A stretch of DNA of 64,000 nucleotides, from NCBI RefSeq assembly GCF_041438865.1, contig NZ_CP109450.1, positions 4,962,501-5,026,500 of the forward strand, given 5' to 3'. Position 1 is the first letter of the stretch. Each line of letters opens with the position of its first letter. The notes beneath the pieces were generated by a model, which ran no database searches, had not been told where the DNA came from, and was given only the letters and a program-made list of their open reading frames with translations. This DNA comes from Streptomyces sp. NBC_01471 (GTDB lineage: Bacteria; Actinomycetota; Actinomycetes; Streptomycetales; Streptomycetaceae). The translations under genes and the position numbers were made by a program. Of this stretch, positions 30,211-40,926 are shown one piece after another.

Positions 30211-30271
30211 GCGGTTCCGAAGCCTGCGGTTCGGAAGCCTGCGGTTCAGCAGCCGGTGCGGCTCAGAAGCC
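30211..30271 (-). repeat. 15-nt tandem repeats reaching the methyltransferase stop
   Basis: Three to four imperfect copies of GCGGTTCGGAAGCCT occur at 30211-30225, 30226-30240 and 30241-30255, with a degenerate fourth to 30271. The last copy covers the methyltransferase stop codon at 30263-30265. Confidence 0.75.
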
Positions 30272-31060
30272 GCGCAGGGCCGCCAGTTCCGCGCGTACCG
30301 TACGCAGGCCGGCGGTCCGGCCCCGCCTGCGGGCCAGCGTCGGCCAGATCCGGGAGCCGAGCAGGGCCTCGGGCTCGACGGCCTCCACCCGTTCGAGCAG
30401 CGCCTCCGGGACCTTCTGCGGGTCCGGCGTCACCCACTCCTGGACGATCTCTTCGTACCCGTCCTTGAGGACGGTGTTCGACGGATCCATGCCGAACACC
30501 AGGAAGACACCGGTCGGCTGGGTGTCGACCTGCACGGTGATCAGATCGGGCCGGTGGCCGGCCACCACCGGGATGAACTTGTAGACGTCCCCGGTCCACG
30601 GGCCGGACGGCGCGACCCGGTCGCGGACGGCCTCCGCGTTGTTGCGCGGCAGCATGTCGTCGAGGACCACCACGCTGGACCAGCCGCTGAACCGCTCGGT
30701 GTTGATGAAGTCGCGCAGCGCGTACTCGAAGAGGTGCATCCCGTCGATGAACGCCAGGTCGACCCGGTTCGAGCCGGTGTAAGCGCCGAGCAGCGGGCGG
30801 CCCTTGCGCATGTTGCGCAGCGGATTGCGACAGCTCATCAGATGCCCCATCGGCTGCCGGCCGGCGAAGAAGGCGTCGCTGGTCGCCGTCACCAGCTGGA
30901 GGTCGCAGTGCAGCCGCGTCTTGATCTTCGGAGCCGGGTCGACCGCGATGCTGGGGACGCGGGAGAGGGCGAGGCTCCGCCCGTCGTTGGTCCCGATCTC
31001 CAGATAGGTGCGCGGTTTCAGCACCGCGTGCAGCCGTTCCAGGAATTCGTGCCTGTGCAT
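30263..31060 (-). CDS. Class I SAM-dependent methyltransferase
   Basis: A 265-residue protein with SAM-binding motif I YLEIGTNDGRSLAL (about residues 19-32), the motif II region SIAVDPAPK, and downstream VDLAFIDGMHLFEYALRDF and VVVLDDMLP. The pattern is that of the Methyltransf_24 group, common in surface-polysaccharide and natural-product clusters. The C-terminal 40 residues are basic. The substrate is unknown; proximity to the glycosyltransferase and exporter suggests a glycan target, but the gene is convergent with them, so linkage is uncertain. Confidence 0.87.
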   Translation of the reverse strand: MHRHEFLERLHAVLKPRTYLEIGTNDGRSLALSRVPSIAVDPAPKIKTRLHCDLQLVTATSDAFFAGRQPMGHLMSCRNPLRNMRKGRPLLGAYTGSNRVDLAFIDGMHLFEYALRDFINTERFSGWSSVVVLDDMLPRNNAEAVRDRVAPSGPWTGDVYKFIPVVAGHRPDLITVQVDTQPTGVFLVFGMDPSNTVLKDGYEEIVQEWVTPDPQKVPEALLERVEAVEPEALLGSRIWPTLARRRGRTAGLRTVRAELAALRGF

Positions 31061-31228
31061 GGGGACTCTCTCACGTGGGGGGGGGATGGCACATCGTGAT
31101 CAAAAGGCCATGTCGGGCTTAACGAAGGTGTGCTGGCGCGGTTGCGCGGGAGCCAGTCCCGGCCCGCCCGAACCACCCTTTTGGGCAGCAGTCCCAGGTG
31201 GGCGGTGTGCGGACGGGCTCCCGGCCGC

Positions 31229-32155
31229 CTACTTCACCGCGCCCGCCATGACGCCGTTGACGAACTGCCGCTGGAACGCGAAGAACACCGCCAGCGGGAT
31301 CACCATCGAGATGAACGCGCCGGGCGCCAGCACGTCGATGTTGTTGCCGAACTGCCTGACCTGCTGCTGGAGCGCGACCGTGATCGGCGGGTGCTTGGAG
31401 TCCGCGAAGATCAGGGCCACCAGCATGTCGTTCCACACCCAGAGGAACTGGAAGATCCCCAGCGAGGCGATGGCCGGACCGCCGAGCGGCATCACGACCC
31501 GGGTGAACAGCCGGATCTCCCCGGCCCCGTCCAGCCGCGCCGCCTCCAGGAGCTCCCTCGGGATCTCCGCGAAGAAGTTGCGCAGCAGGAAGATCGCGAA
31601 CGGCAGCCCGAACGCCACATGGAAGAGGACCACCCCCGCCGTGGTCTCGAAGAGCCCGATCTCGCCGAAGAGTTTCGAGACCGGGATCAGCGCCACCTGG
31701 ACGGGCACGACCAGCAGGCCGACCACGATCAGGAACCACCAGTCGCGGCCGGGGAAGTCCATCCAGGCGAAGGCGTACGCGGCCAGCGAGCCGATGACCA
31801 CCACCAGGACGGTCGCCGGGACGGTGATCATGACCGTGCTGAGCAGTGAGTCGGTGATGACCTTGTTGTCGAGGATCTTGGAGTAGTTGTCGAAGGTCAG
31901 CTGCGAGGGCGCGGTGAAGATCTTCCACCAGCCGGACGCCGCGATGTCGGACGGGCCGCGCAGCGAGGAGAGCAGCAGGCCGATCGTCGGCATCAGCCAG
32001 AACAGGCCGACCAGGACGAGGAAGACCCGCATCACCGTGCCGCCCGCGCGGGCCGCGATCCGGGAGGCCAGCGGTTCCCTGGCCTTCACCGCCGCGGCCG
32101 CGGGCAGCCGCTCTTCGGGTGACCGGGGTGCGGGCACCTGCGCTTCGGCGGTCAT
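31229..32155 (-). CDS. Sugar ABC transporter permease, MalG type
   Basis: A 308-residue inner-membrane permease with a cytoplasmic N-tail, about six membrane helices, and the EAA loop RELLEAARLDGAGEIRLFTRVVMPLGGPAI that docks the ATPase. The C-terminal QRQFVNGVMAGAVK is typical of the MalG side of carbohydrate importers. The start ATG at 32155 overlaps the stop of the upstream permease by 4 nt (ATGA), so translation is coupled. It is the last gene of a binding protein-permease-permease operon. Confidence 0.94.
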   Translation of the reverse strand: MTAEAQVPAPRSPEERLPAAAAVKAREPLASRIAARAGGTVMRVFLVLVGLFWLMPTIGLLLSSLRGPSDIAASGWWKIFTAPSQLTFDNYSKILDNKVITDSLLSTVMITVPATVLVVVIGSLAAYAFAWMDFPGRDWWFLIVVGLLVVPVQVALIPVSKLFGEIGLFETTAGVVLFHVAFGLPFAIFLLRNFFAEIPRELLEAARLDGAGEIRLFTRVVMPLGGPAIASLGIFQFLWVWNDMLVALIFADSKHPPITVALQQQVRQFGNNIDVLAPGAFISMVIPLAVFFAFQRQFVNGVMAGAVK

Positions 32156-33501
32156 CGGCGCCCCTCCTTCCGCATCCTGCGGATGTTGACGAGCATGATC
32201 GGGACGACCAGGAGCAGCAGCAGTACGGCGATGGCGCTGCCGGTCCCCAGATCCGCGTCCGTACCGAACGACGAGCGGTAGAGCTGGAGCGCCAGGACGT
32301 TCGCGTCGTCCTGCGAGGAGCCGGGTGCCACGATGAAGACCAGGTCGAAGATCTTCAGGACGTTGATCATCAGCGTGACCAGCACCACCGCGAGGACCGG
32401 GGCGAGCAGCGGGACGGTGATCCGGCGGAAGACCTGCCACTCACTGGCCCCGTCCACCCGGGCCTGTTCGAGCAGTTCACGCGGGAGCCCGGCCAGGCCC
32501 GCCGCGATCAGGACCATGGCGAATCCGGCCCACATCCAGACGTAACTGCCGATGATCGACGGGGTGACCAGGGTCGGCCCGAGCCAGTTGACGCCGTTGT
32601 ACGGCTCGCGGAAGTTCGAGTCGGGCAGCCGCAGCAGCGCCCCGTCCGCCTTCGCCGGCAGGGTGAACGTACCGTCGGGTGCCGCCCTGGCGCTCGCCAC
32701 CACCTTGCCGCCCCTGACCGCCTCGACCGTGACGCCCTTGAGGCCCAGTTCCTTGGGGTCGATGACGTTCGGCCTGCCACCGCCGCCCAGGGTGAAGTCC
32801 AGCCAGGCGGTGCCGGTCACCGCGCCTGCCGCGGCTTTCGGTGCCGCCGCCGGTTTCGCCGACGACGGCATCTTCGCGGGCAGTACGCCGACGAGCGGCA
32901 GCCGGACGGGGGTGCCCGCGTGCACCGGCTCCTTGGTGAGGAACGCGCCACCGCCACCGGACTTCAGCGGGGCCACCGGCAGCGGGTGCGCCCCCGGGTA
33001 CCCCGCCGACTCGGCGAAGGTGTCGTGCACGCCCACCCAGACGGCGTTGGCCACGCCGCGCCCCGGGTCCTGCTCGTACACCAGCCGGAAGATGATGCCG
33101 GCCGCGAGCATCGAGATGGCCATCGGCATGAAGACGACCAGCTTGAACGCCGTTCCCCAGCGCACCCGTTCGGTGAGTACGGCGAAGATCAGGCCGAGCA
33201 CGGTGGCGACGGTCGGGGCGACCACGACCCAGATCGCGGTGTTCTTGATCGCGGTACGGATCGCGTCGTCGGTGAAGAGGGTCTTGTAGTTGTCGATGCC
33301 GATGAAGCTGGAGCCCGCCTGGTCGAAGAAGGACCGGTAGACCGAGTACCCGATCGGGTAGACCACGAGCGCGCCGAGCAGCACCAGGGCGGGCAGCAGG
33401 AAAGCCGCCGCCAGGACTTTACGTGTGCCTGTCACGCTCTTGTGCGGCTTTCCGGCGGGGGACGCCCCGTTGAGGACGTCCCCCGCGACAGCGGAGGTCA
33501 T
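32152..33501 (-). CDS. Sugar ABC transporter permease, MalF type, with large inserted domain
   Basis: A 449-residue permease, about 150 longer than the usual 290-300 for this family. The extra residues (about 150-310) fall between the membrane segments FKLVVFMPMAISMLAAGIIF and TPSIIGSYVWMWAGFAMVL, so they should be outside the membrane. The insert is Gly/Pro/Ala-rich and contains a beta-sandwich-like stretch (GVTVEAVRGGKVVASARA, APDGTFTLPA). The EAA loop RELLEQARVDGASEWQVFRRITVPLL is intact. E. coli MalF carries a comparable periplasmic P2 loop that touches the binding protein. Confidence 0.92.
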   Translation of the reverse strand: MTSAVAGDVLNGASPAGKPHKSVTGTRKVLAAAFLLPALVLLGALVVYPIGYSVYRSFFDQAGSSFIGIDNYKTLFTDDAIRTAIKNTAIWVVVAPTVATVLGLIFAVLTERVRWGTAFKLVVFMPMAISMLAAGIIFRLVYEQDPGRGVANAVWVGVHDTFAESAGYPGAHPLPVAPLKSGGGGAFLTKEPVHAGTPVRLPLVGVLPAKMPSSAKPAAAPKAAAGAVTGTAWLDFTLGGGGRPNVIDPKELGLKGVTVEAVRGGKVVASARAAPDGTFTLPAKADGALLRLPDSNFREPYNGVNWLGPTLVTPSIIGSYVWMWAGFAMVLIAAGLAGLPRELLEQARVDGASEWQVFRRITVPLLAPVLAVVLVTLMINVLKIFDLVFIVAPGSSQDDANVLALQLYRSSFGTDADLGTGSAIAVLLLLLVVPIMLVNIRRMRKEGRR

Positions 33502-33508
33502 CGCGGCA

Positions 33509-34885
33509 TCAGTTCTTGTACGCCTTGGCCGCGTCGGATTCCAGCTTCTGCTGGGTCCCCGCGATGTCCTTCGGGTTCTTCAGGAAGTCCTGGAGGTCCT
33601 TCCACTCGCCCTTGCCCGGCGTGCCGCCGAAGGACTGCGGTGCCTGGTCGGACATGTCGAAGCGGATGTCGTCGCCCGCCGCGACCAGCGCCTTGGCGAT
33701 GGTGCGCTGCACGTCATTGGGGTACGCCGACAGCTCCAGGCCCTTGTTGGGCGAGACGAACCCGCCCGACCCGGCCGCGATCTTCGCCGCGTCCGTGGAG
33801 GCCAGCCAGGTCAGCAGCGCCTGCGCGCCCTTCGAGTCCTTGAGGATCACCGCGGCGTCGCCGCCGGTGACCACCGGCGCCTTGGCGCCCACCGCGGGGA
33901 ACGGGAAGACCTTCGCGTCGGTGCCCACCTTCGCCTTGGTCTGCGCGATGTTGGTCTGCGCGAAGTCGCCCTCGAAGACCATCGCGCCCTTGGGCTGGTC
34001 GCCGCCGGTGAAGGTCTGGGTGACCGACGCCGGGAACTCGGTCTGGAGCGCACCGTCCGCACCGCCCGAGATGAGCGACGGCTTGCCGAAGAGCTGCGCG
34101 AGCGTGGTCAGCGCGGCCCTGACCGACGGATCCGTCCACTTGATCTTGTGCTGCGCCAGCTCATCGTACTTGTCCGGGCCCGCCTGGGAGAGATAGACGT
34201 TCTCGAACCAGTCGGTCAGCGTCCAGCCGTCCGCGCCGCCGACCGATACCGGCGTGACACCCGACGCGGAGATGGTTTCCGCGGTCTTGAGGAAGTCCGG
34301 CCAGGTCTTGGGCACGCTCGCCCCCGCGTTCTGCAGCGCCTTGGTGTTGTACCAGACCAGGGACTTGTTGGCGGCCTTGAAGTACACGCCGTACTGCTTG
34401 CCGCCCACCGCGCCGAGGTCCTTCCAGACCTGTGAGTAGTTCTTGTCCAGCTGCGCCTTCGCGTCCGGCCCCACCGGCTTGGCCCACTTCTTGGCCACGG
34501 CCTGGGTGATCGCGCCGACCTGCGGCATCATCGCCACGTCCGGCGGGGCGCCGCCTGCGATCTTCGTACCGAGGAAGTTGACGATCGGGTCCTGCGCGGG
34601 CACGAAGGTGACCGACGCTCCGGTCCGCTTCTCGAACTCCTTCAGCACCTTGACGAAGTTCGCCTGTTCGGGGCCGGTCCAGACCGCGGCCACTTCGAGC
34701 TTCGTACCGCTCAGCCTGGGCAGCTCGACCCCGGACGCGGACGCGCCGCTCTTCCCCGTGGGCTTGTCGCTCCCGCTGTCCTTCTTGCTGTCACTGCCGC
34801 ATCCCGCGGCCAGGACGAGCGAGCCCGCGGCCACCACCGCCAGAACGGTCCTGCGTGAACGTAGAGCTGTGCCTGTTGTGCGCAT
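33509..34885 (-). CDS. Sugar ABC transporter substrate-binding lipoprotein
   Basis: A 458-residue family-1 extracellular solute-binding protein. The signal peptide ends in lipobox LVLAAGC, followed by a Ser/Gly/Lys linker, then LEVAAVWTGPEQANFVKVLKEFEKRTGASV and the later GGDAAVILKDSKGAQALLTWL. The start at 34885 (MRTTGTALRSRR) gives a normal lipoprotein signal. It is the first gene of the importer operon, with 7 nt to the next gene. No ATPase gene is present; Streptomyces importers of this type commonly share the ATPase MsiK. The substrate is unknown. Confidence 0.94.
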   Translation of the reverse strand: MRTTGTALRSRRTVLAVVAAGSLVLAAGCGSDSKKDSGSDKPTGKSGASASGVELPRLSGTKLEVAAVWTGPEQANFVKVLKEFEKRTGASVTFVPAQDPIVNFLGTKIAGGAPPDVAMMPQVGAITQAVAKKWAKPVGPDAKAQLDKNYSQVWKDLGAVGGKQYGVYFKAANKSLVWYNTKALQNAGASVPKTWPDFLKTAETISASGVTPVSVGGADGWTLTDWFENVYLSQAGPDKYDELAQHKIKWTDPSVRAALTTLAQLFGKPSLISGGADGALQTEFPASVTQTFTGGDQPKGAMVFEGDFAQTNIAQTKAKVGTDAKVFPFPAVGAKAPVVTGGDAAVILKDSKGAQALLTWLASTDAAKIAAGSGGFVSPNKGLELSAYPNDVQRTIAKALVAAGDDIRFDMSDQAPQSFGGTPGKGEWKDLQDFLKNPKDIAGTQQKLESDAAKAYKN

Positions 34886-35027
34886 TTGCCCCGACCTCTC
34901 CCATGCGCGTGCGGTCGGCGCGCCCATGACATCGGCGACGCCGTTGTCCCGTGAGCACAGTCCTACGCCGGGTCACTCCGGCGCCGCAATACCGGGTCTT
35001 GGTCCAACTATTCGATTGTGATGGGCC

Positions 35028-35039
35028 TGTGACGTCACA
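35028..35039. promoter_or_regulatory. Perfect palindrome TGTGACGTCACA upstream of the sugar operon
   Basis: A 12-bp perfect palindrome at 35028-35039 lies between the FHA-gene stop (35040) and the sugar-binding-protein start (34885), with partial outer arms GCCTG and CAGGC. It may be an operator for the importer or part of a weak terminator. No identified regulator. Confidence 0.4.
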
Positions 35040-38000
35040 TCAGGCGTGCAGGGAGGGTATGGACATCGCGTCGACGGACCTGGCGGCCCGTTCCAGGGCG
35101 CTGGCCAGCAGGGCCAAGTCCGTTGGTCCGTTGCCGAGTTCACGTACGGGGCGGCGGTCGGGCGGGTCGCCCATCCGCTCCCACTCCAGGGGGACGACGG
35201 TGGGCCGCAGTGTCGCCGTACGCGGGATGCGGCCGGTCACCCTGCCGCCCTGGAACGGCGTCACCCCGGAGTCGGGGCGGCCCAGCCGGCCCCGGCCGGG
35301 CGACGGGGTGTCCGGCGCGGGTGAGGACGGCGGGGCGTCCAGCACCACCCGCAGCCGGCTGACCCTGGCCAGCTCGGTGTCGGCCGTACGGTCCGGCCGG
35401 GCCGAGGACGCGATCAGATGGACGCCGAGCCGCTCGCCGTCCCTGGCCACCGCCTCCAGCGCCCGGACGACCGAGCCCGCGGTGGGGCGCCCGGGGCTGC
35501 CGAGCGCCGGGGCGACCAGCGCGTCGAAGTCGTCGACGATCACCACCAGCCGGGGGAGCGGGGTGGGCCCCGGCATCGGGTCCGTACGCGCTCCGGCCGG
35601 GCGCAGCCGCAGGGTGCCGCTGGTCGGCGACTCTATGTCGCCGCTCTGGTCGGCCTGGCCGGGCTGCCGCTGGCCGACCAGGCGCGCCGCCACCTCACGG
35701 GTCCGGTGCCAGTCGGCGAAGCTCCCCCCGCCCAGCAGTTCGGCCCGGCGCTTCAGCTCGCCGCCGAGCGCCTGCGCGAACTCCCGCATCCGGACCGGGT
35801 CGGACGCCACCAGATAGGTCGAGGTGTGCGGCAGCTCCGTGCAGGCCCGCAGGCCTTCGCCGCGCTCGCCGCCCGCTCCGTCGACCAGGATCAGCCCGAG
35901 CCGGTCCGGCCGGGCGGCCGCCGCCAGCGAGGCCGCGGTGGCGCGCAGCAGCTCCGTACGGCCGCTGCCCGCCGGGCCCTCGACCAGCAGATGCGGGCCC
36001 TCCGTCGCCAGGTCCACGGTGACGGGCCCGCGCGGACCGGCGCCGAGCACGGCCGTCGTCTCGGCCGCCGCCGCCCAGCGGGCCATCAGCGATGCGGGGG
36101 TGGCACGGGCCAGCCCCAGCTCGTCGAGGAGCCGGGACGACACGGGCAGCGCCGCTGCCTGCCTGGCCGGGGTGCCGGCCGCTGACGCGTCGGCCCGCAG
36201 TGGTGCGAGGGCCCGGCCGAACCGCTCGGCCCAGGCCGCCGACACCGCGTCGACCACGGCGAACGTGCCGCGGCTCGCGGACTGCCCGACGGCCGCCGGA
36301 TGGATACCGCGCGCGGTGCGCAGCAGCCGCAGCGCGGTGGCCACATCGCCGCTCAGCAGGGCGGCGGCGCCGCATTCACGGAAGGCGAGCGAGGCGGCGC
36401 AGGCCGCTTCATAGGTCGCTTCGAGCGGGGAGGCGGGGGAGGCCGCCGCGGTCTCGGCGAGACACAGGACGTGGACCCCGCAGGCGGCGCCCGCCGATGC
36501 CAGCCGTGCGGTGGTCTCGCGCAGGGCGGCCGAGCCGGGGTCGCCGTCCACGATCAGCAGCGTGCAGGGGCCGTCGTACCGCCCGGCCGCCGCCGAGACC
36601 GCGCCCGGGTCGGCGGAGGCCCAGCCGGTGCCGAGCGGACCGTCGTCAAGGCGCCGCACCAGCTCGGCGGTGCGGGCGGTCGCCTGGTCCCTGTCGTACG
36701 CCAGCAGGAGCCGGCAGTCCTGGCCGTGGGCGGGCCGCACATGCGGCAGCCAGCCGAGCCAGCCCCAGTCGGATCTGCGAGCCTCCAGCGGGCGCGCGCG
36801 GTCCGTACTGACCAGCACGATCTCCAGGTCCGTCGGCGGATGCAGCGCGGCGAGCTGGGCGACCGCCGAACGGGCCAGACCGGCCAGCCGCTCACGGGGT
36901 CCCGCGAGCCCGAGCGAACCGGCCTCGCGCAGCGAGACCGTCACCGGCACCGAGGGGACCACGCCGACCCCGCCGGGGCCGGCCCGGTCGGCAGTGCCGA
37001 GCCGGATGACGAGCGCCTCACGGTGGTCGGGGGTGCGCTCCCAGAGCCGGGGGCCGGGCCCGAGCGCCGTGAGCAGCAGGGCGGCCGGGTCGGGCCAGGT
37101 GTCCGCGCCGGGCACCCCGGCGGCCGGGTCCGGTGGTGCGCCGGACGGGCCCGCGGACTGTGCCGCCGGGCTGTCGCGCACGGCGTCGGGCCGGCCACCG
37201 GCGAGCCGCCTCGCCCAGGCTCCTATCCCGCCTCGCCTGCGGGCGCTGTCGTCCGCGTCGGGGGCGGCGCCGGTGCTGTGACCGGTCCCGCCGTCCCGGG
37301 TGCCGCCGTCCCGGGTACGGGTGCCGTCCGCGCCGCCGTCGCTGTCGGAGGGGGCGGTGCCGCGGGTGCGGTCGCTGTCGAAGCCGTCCGGTGTCCGTGC
37401 GTGGGCGTCCGAGCCCCGATCGGACCGCAGCCTGGTGCCACGCGCGGGCGTGCCCTGGCGGCCGCGGGGGGCGAACCCGGGATCCTGCGCGTAGGCTGCG
37501 GCGGCCTCGTCGTAGAGATTGCTGTAGGGGTCGTGCGGGCGCTGGGCCCCGACCGCGCTGACGCGCCGCGACCCCGGTCCGCCGCCCTGTGCGCCGCCAG
37601 GGGGGCCGCCCTGCTCGGGTATCCGTGCCTCGGCCGGGACAGCGGGGCCCGGGTGCGCTCCGGGACCGGACCCGGCGCCGGGACTCGTACCGGCACCGGA
37701 CGGCCGGGCGCCGGTGGGTCCCGTGGGCTGGGCGGGCACCGACCCGTGGCGGCGCTCCGCCGCCCCGTGACCGCCCGCCGTCCCGGAACCCGTTGACGTG
37801 TCGCCGGTGAAGCCGGGACCGGTGCCGGCGTCCTGGTCCGCGCCGTCGCGGGCCACCCGCAGATGGCCCTCGCCGTCCGGGACGGCCGTCATCACGCCGC
37901 TCGGCGCCCCGGTCGCCGTGGTGATCCGCAGGGCCGACTCGCCGACCCGGAGCAGGGACCCCGGGGTCATACGGACCGGGTCGTCGCCGACGCCCGAACC

Positions 38001-38501
38001 GTCCAGCGTCGTGCCGTTCGTCGAGCCGAGATCGGCGACCGTCACCCGGCCGTCCTGCTCCACCGTCACCGTGCAGTGCATCCGTGAGACGTCCGGGTCG
38101 TCCAGCGGGACGTCCGCTTCGGCGGAGCGGCCGATGCGGATCCGGCCGCCGTGCAGCAGGTGGACACCGCCCGCGTCCGGCCCGGCGACCACGTGGAGCT
38201 GGGTGGCGGATCCGTCGCCCCGGTCGTCCTCCTCGGCCGGCACCTGGAGGGAGAGCACCGCTCCGTCCACCAGCGGGGGTTCACCCAGCGCCGAGCGCTG
38301 CAGGTCGAGGCGGTGCCCGCCCGCGTACAGCACGACGCTTCCGGACCCCGTGCCCTCCGGACCGGCGGCCGCCGCGGCGAGGCCGGACGCGACCGTGGCC
38401 AGCGCCGCCCCGGCGGGGGCGGTGACGAGCACGTCGCAGGAGCGCGCCTCGGACGCGGATCGGCCGCTGCGCGGCGCGAGGACGGTCAGCCGGATCTGCA
38501 T
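35040..38501 (-). CDS. FHA-domain / FtsK-EssC-like ATPase fusion protein
   Basis: A 1153-residue protein. Residues about 1-90 are a ubiquitin-like/FHA-leading domain and about 102-175 an FHA domain (GRS 124-126, SRMH 139-142, STNG 160-163) that should bind phosphothreonine. Residues about 190-480 are low-complexity linker. From about 500 on lies an EssC/EccC-like region ending in one FtsK-type ATPase module. Its Walker A reads GPAGSGRT (about 838-845), with Arg in place of Lys, and the Walker B-like strand is LVVIVDDFDAL. No membrane helix is evident. It is divergent from a Ser/Thr kinase gene, a natural source of its ligand. Function unknown. Confidence 0.88.
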   Translation of the reverse strand: MQIRLTVLAPRSGRSASEARSCDVLVTAPAGAALATVASGLAAAAAGPEGTGSGSVVLYAGGHRLDLQRSALGEPPLVDGAVLSLQVPAEEDDRGDGSATQLHVVAGPDAGGVHLLHGGRIRIGRSAEADVPLDDPDVSRMHCTVTVEQDGRVTVADLGSTNGTTLDGSGVGDDPVRMTPGSLLRVGESALRITTATGAPSGVMTAVPDGEGHLRVARDGADQDAGTGPGFTGDTSTGSGTAGGHGAAERRHGSVPAQPTGPTGARPSGAGTSPGAGSGPGAHPGPAVPAEARIPEQGGPPGGAQGGGPGSRRVSAVGAQRPHDPYSNLYDEAAAAYAQDPGFAPRGRQGTPARGTRLRSDRGSDAHARTPDGFDSDRTRGTAPSDSDGGADGTRTRDGGTRDGGTGHSTGAAPDADDSARRRGGIGAWARRLAGGRPDAVRDSPAAQSAGPSGAPPDPAAGVPGADTWPDPAALLLTALGPGPRLWERTPDHREALVIRLGTADRAGPGGVGVVPSVPVTVSLREAGSLGLAGPRERLAGLARSAVAQLAALHPPTDLEIVLVSTDRARPLEARRSDWGWLGWLPHVRPAHGQDCRLLLAYDRDQATARTAELVRRLDDGPLGTGWASADPGAVSAAAGRYDGPCTLLIVDGDPGSAALRETTARLASAGAACGVHVLCLAETAAASPASPLEATYEAACAASLAFRECGAAALLSGDVATALRLLRTARGIHPAAVGQSASRGTFAVVDAVSAAWAERFGRALAPLRADASAAGTPARQAAALPVSSRLLDELGLARATPASLMARWAAAAETTAVLGAGPRGPVTVDLATEGPHLLVEGPAGSGRTELLRATAASLAAAARPDRLGLILVDGAGGERGEGLRACTELPHTSTYLVASDPVRMREFAQALGGELKRRAELLGGGSFADWHRTREVAARLVGQRQPGQADQSGDIESPTSGTLRLRPAGARTDPMPGPTPLPRLVVIVDDFDALVAPALGSPGRPTAGSVVRALEAVARDGERLGVHLIASSARPDRTADTELARVSRLRVVLDAPPSSPAPDTPSPGRGRLGRPDSGVTPFQGGRVTGRIPRTATLRPTVVPLEWERMGDPPDRRPVRELGNGPTDLALLASALERAARSVDAMSIPSLHA

Positions 38502-39028
38502 AGCCGTCAGCGGTCCCTTCTGCGGAGGGTGCCTGGCAGGAGCCGCCCTGTGATCTCCCCCACCCGGCAGGTCGGCACGGATCCACGGGACTCCCGACCC
38601 CACAACTCCGTGCTGGAGGCATCCTCGCATCTGCCACTGACAACACGCCCGGCGGTCACCGCCAAGTGATCTTGAATGGTCGGCTCTGGACGTAAAAGTG
38701 CCTGGTTGGGATCGCGCCTGACCTGCCAGGAGGTGTCAGGAGGCGGACCGCGGCAACCAACGGGACAGTCTTCGCGTCTTCCCTTCGAACACCGCTGGAA
38801 CACCGCTGGAACACCGCCGGGACCGGGTGGGCACACGGTGGGAAAACGGCCGGGACCCGCTCCGGAACCTGATCCGGGGCACCGGCCGTCACACCGGCCG
38901 CACCCAGGGGAAGCGGCTCCGGAAGATCGTCGGCCAGTGCCCCCGCGGGCGGCACTAGAGTGGGGCGGACATCCGGGCGGGGGGCCGGTGGACCAGGCAA
39001 GGGACGACGATCACAGGGAGCGCATGAC
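38502..39028. other. Divergent promoter region of the FHA-ATPase and kinase genes
   Basis: 527 nt with no supported gene. It contains three tandem 11-nt direct repeats (annotated separately) and the ribosome-binding site GGGAG (39016-39020) of the kinase gene. Confidence 0.6.
38787..38819. repeat. Three tandem 11-bp direct repeats
   Basis: Units GAACACCGCTG (38787-38797), GAACACCGCTG (38798-38808) and GAACACCGCCG (38809-38819). The 11-bp period matches one helical turn, so repeats face the same side of DNA, as in many response-regulator or PhoP-type boxes. They lie mid-way in the divergent region between the FHA-ATPase and kinase genes. Confidence 0.7.
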
Positions 39029-40687
<1,659 letters not shown>

Positions 40688-40926
40688 CAGCGCGCGCGGG
40701 ACGGCCGGGGCGGACAGCGTGCCGCACCCGGCCCGGCGGCCGGTCTGTATACATGTCGACTTCCGCGGAATGAATTACCCCCGCAGAAGTGAGGGTTCGT
40801 GCCATCCGGGGCACTGAACACCCCGATGCCCGCGTATTTTGGGAGCCGGGGACCGCCCGGAACCCTGCGCCTGTCCAGGGACGCACCTCCGGGCACGGCA
40901 CAGCGCCAGCCGCTGAGGGAGCAGTC
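40688..40926 (+). other. Gap between the two kinase genes, with palindrome
   Basis: 239 nt with no gene. A perfect 10-bp palindrome TTCCGCGGAA (40761-40770) sits in an AT-richer patch next to GTATACATG and may mark an operator or promoter for the second kinase. The ribosome-binding site GAGGGA (40915-40920) precedes the TTG start. Confidence 0.5.
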
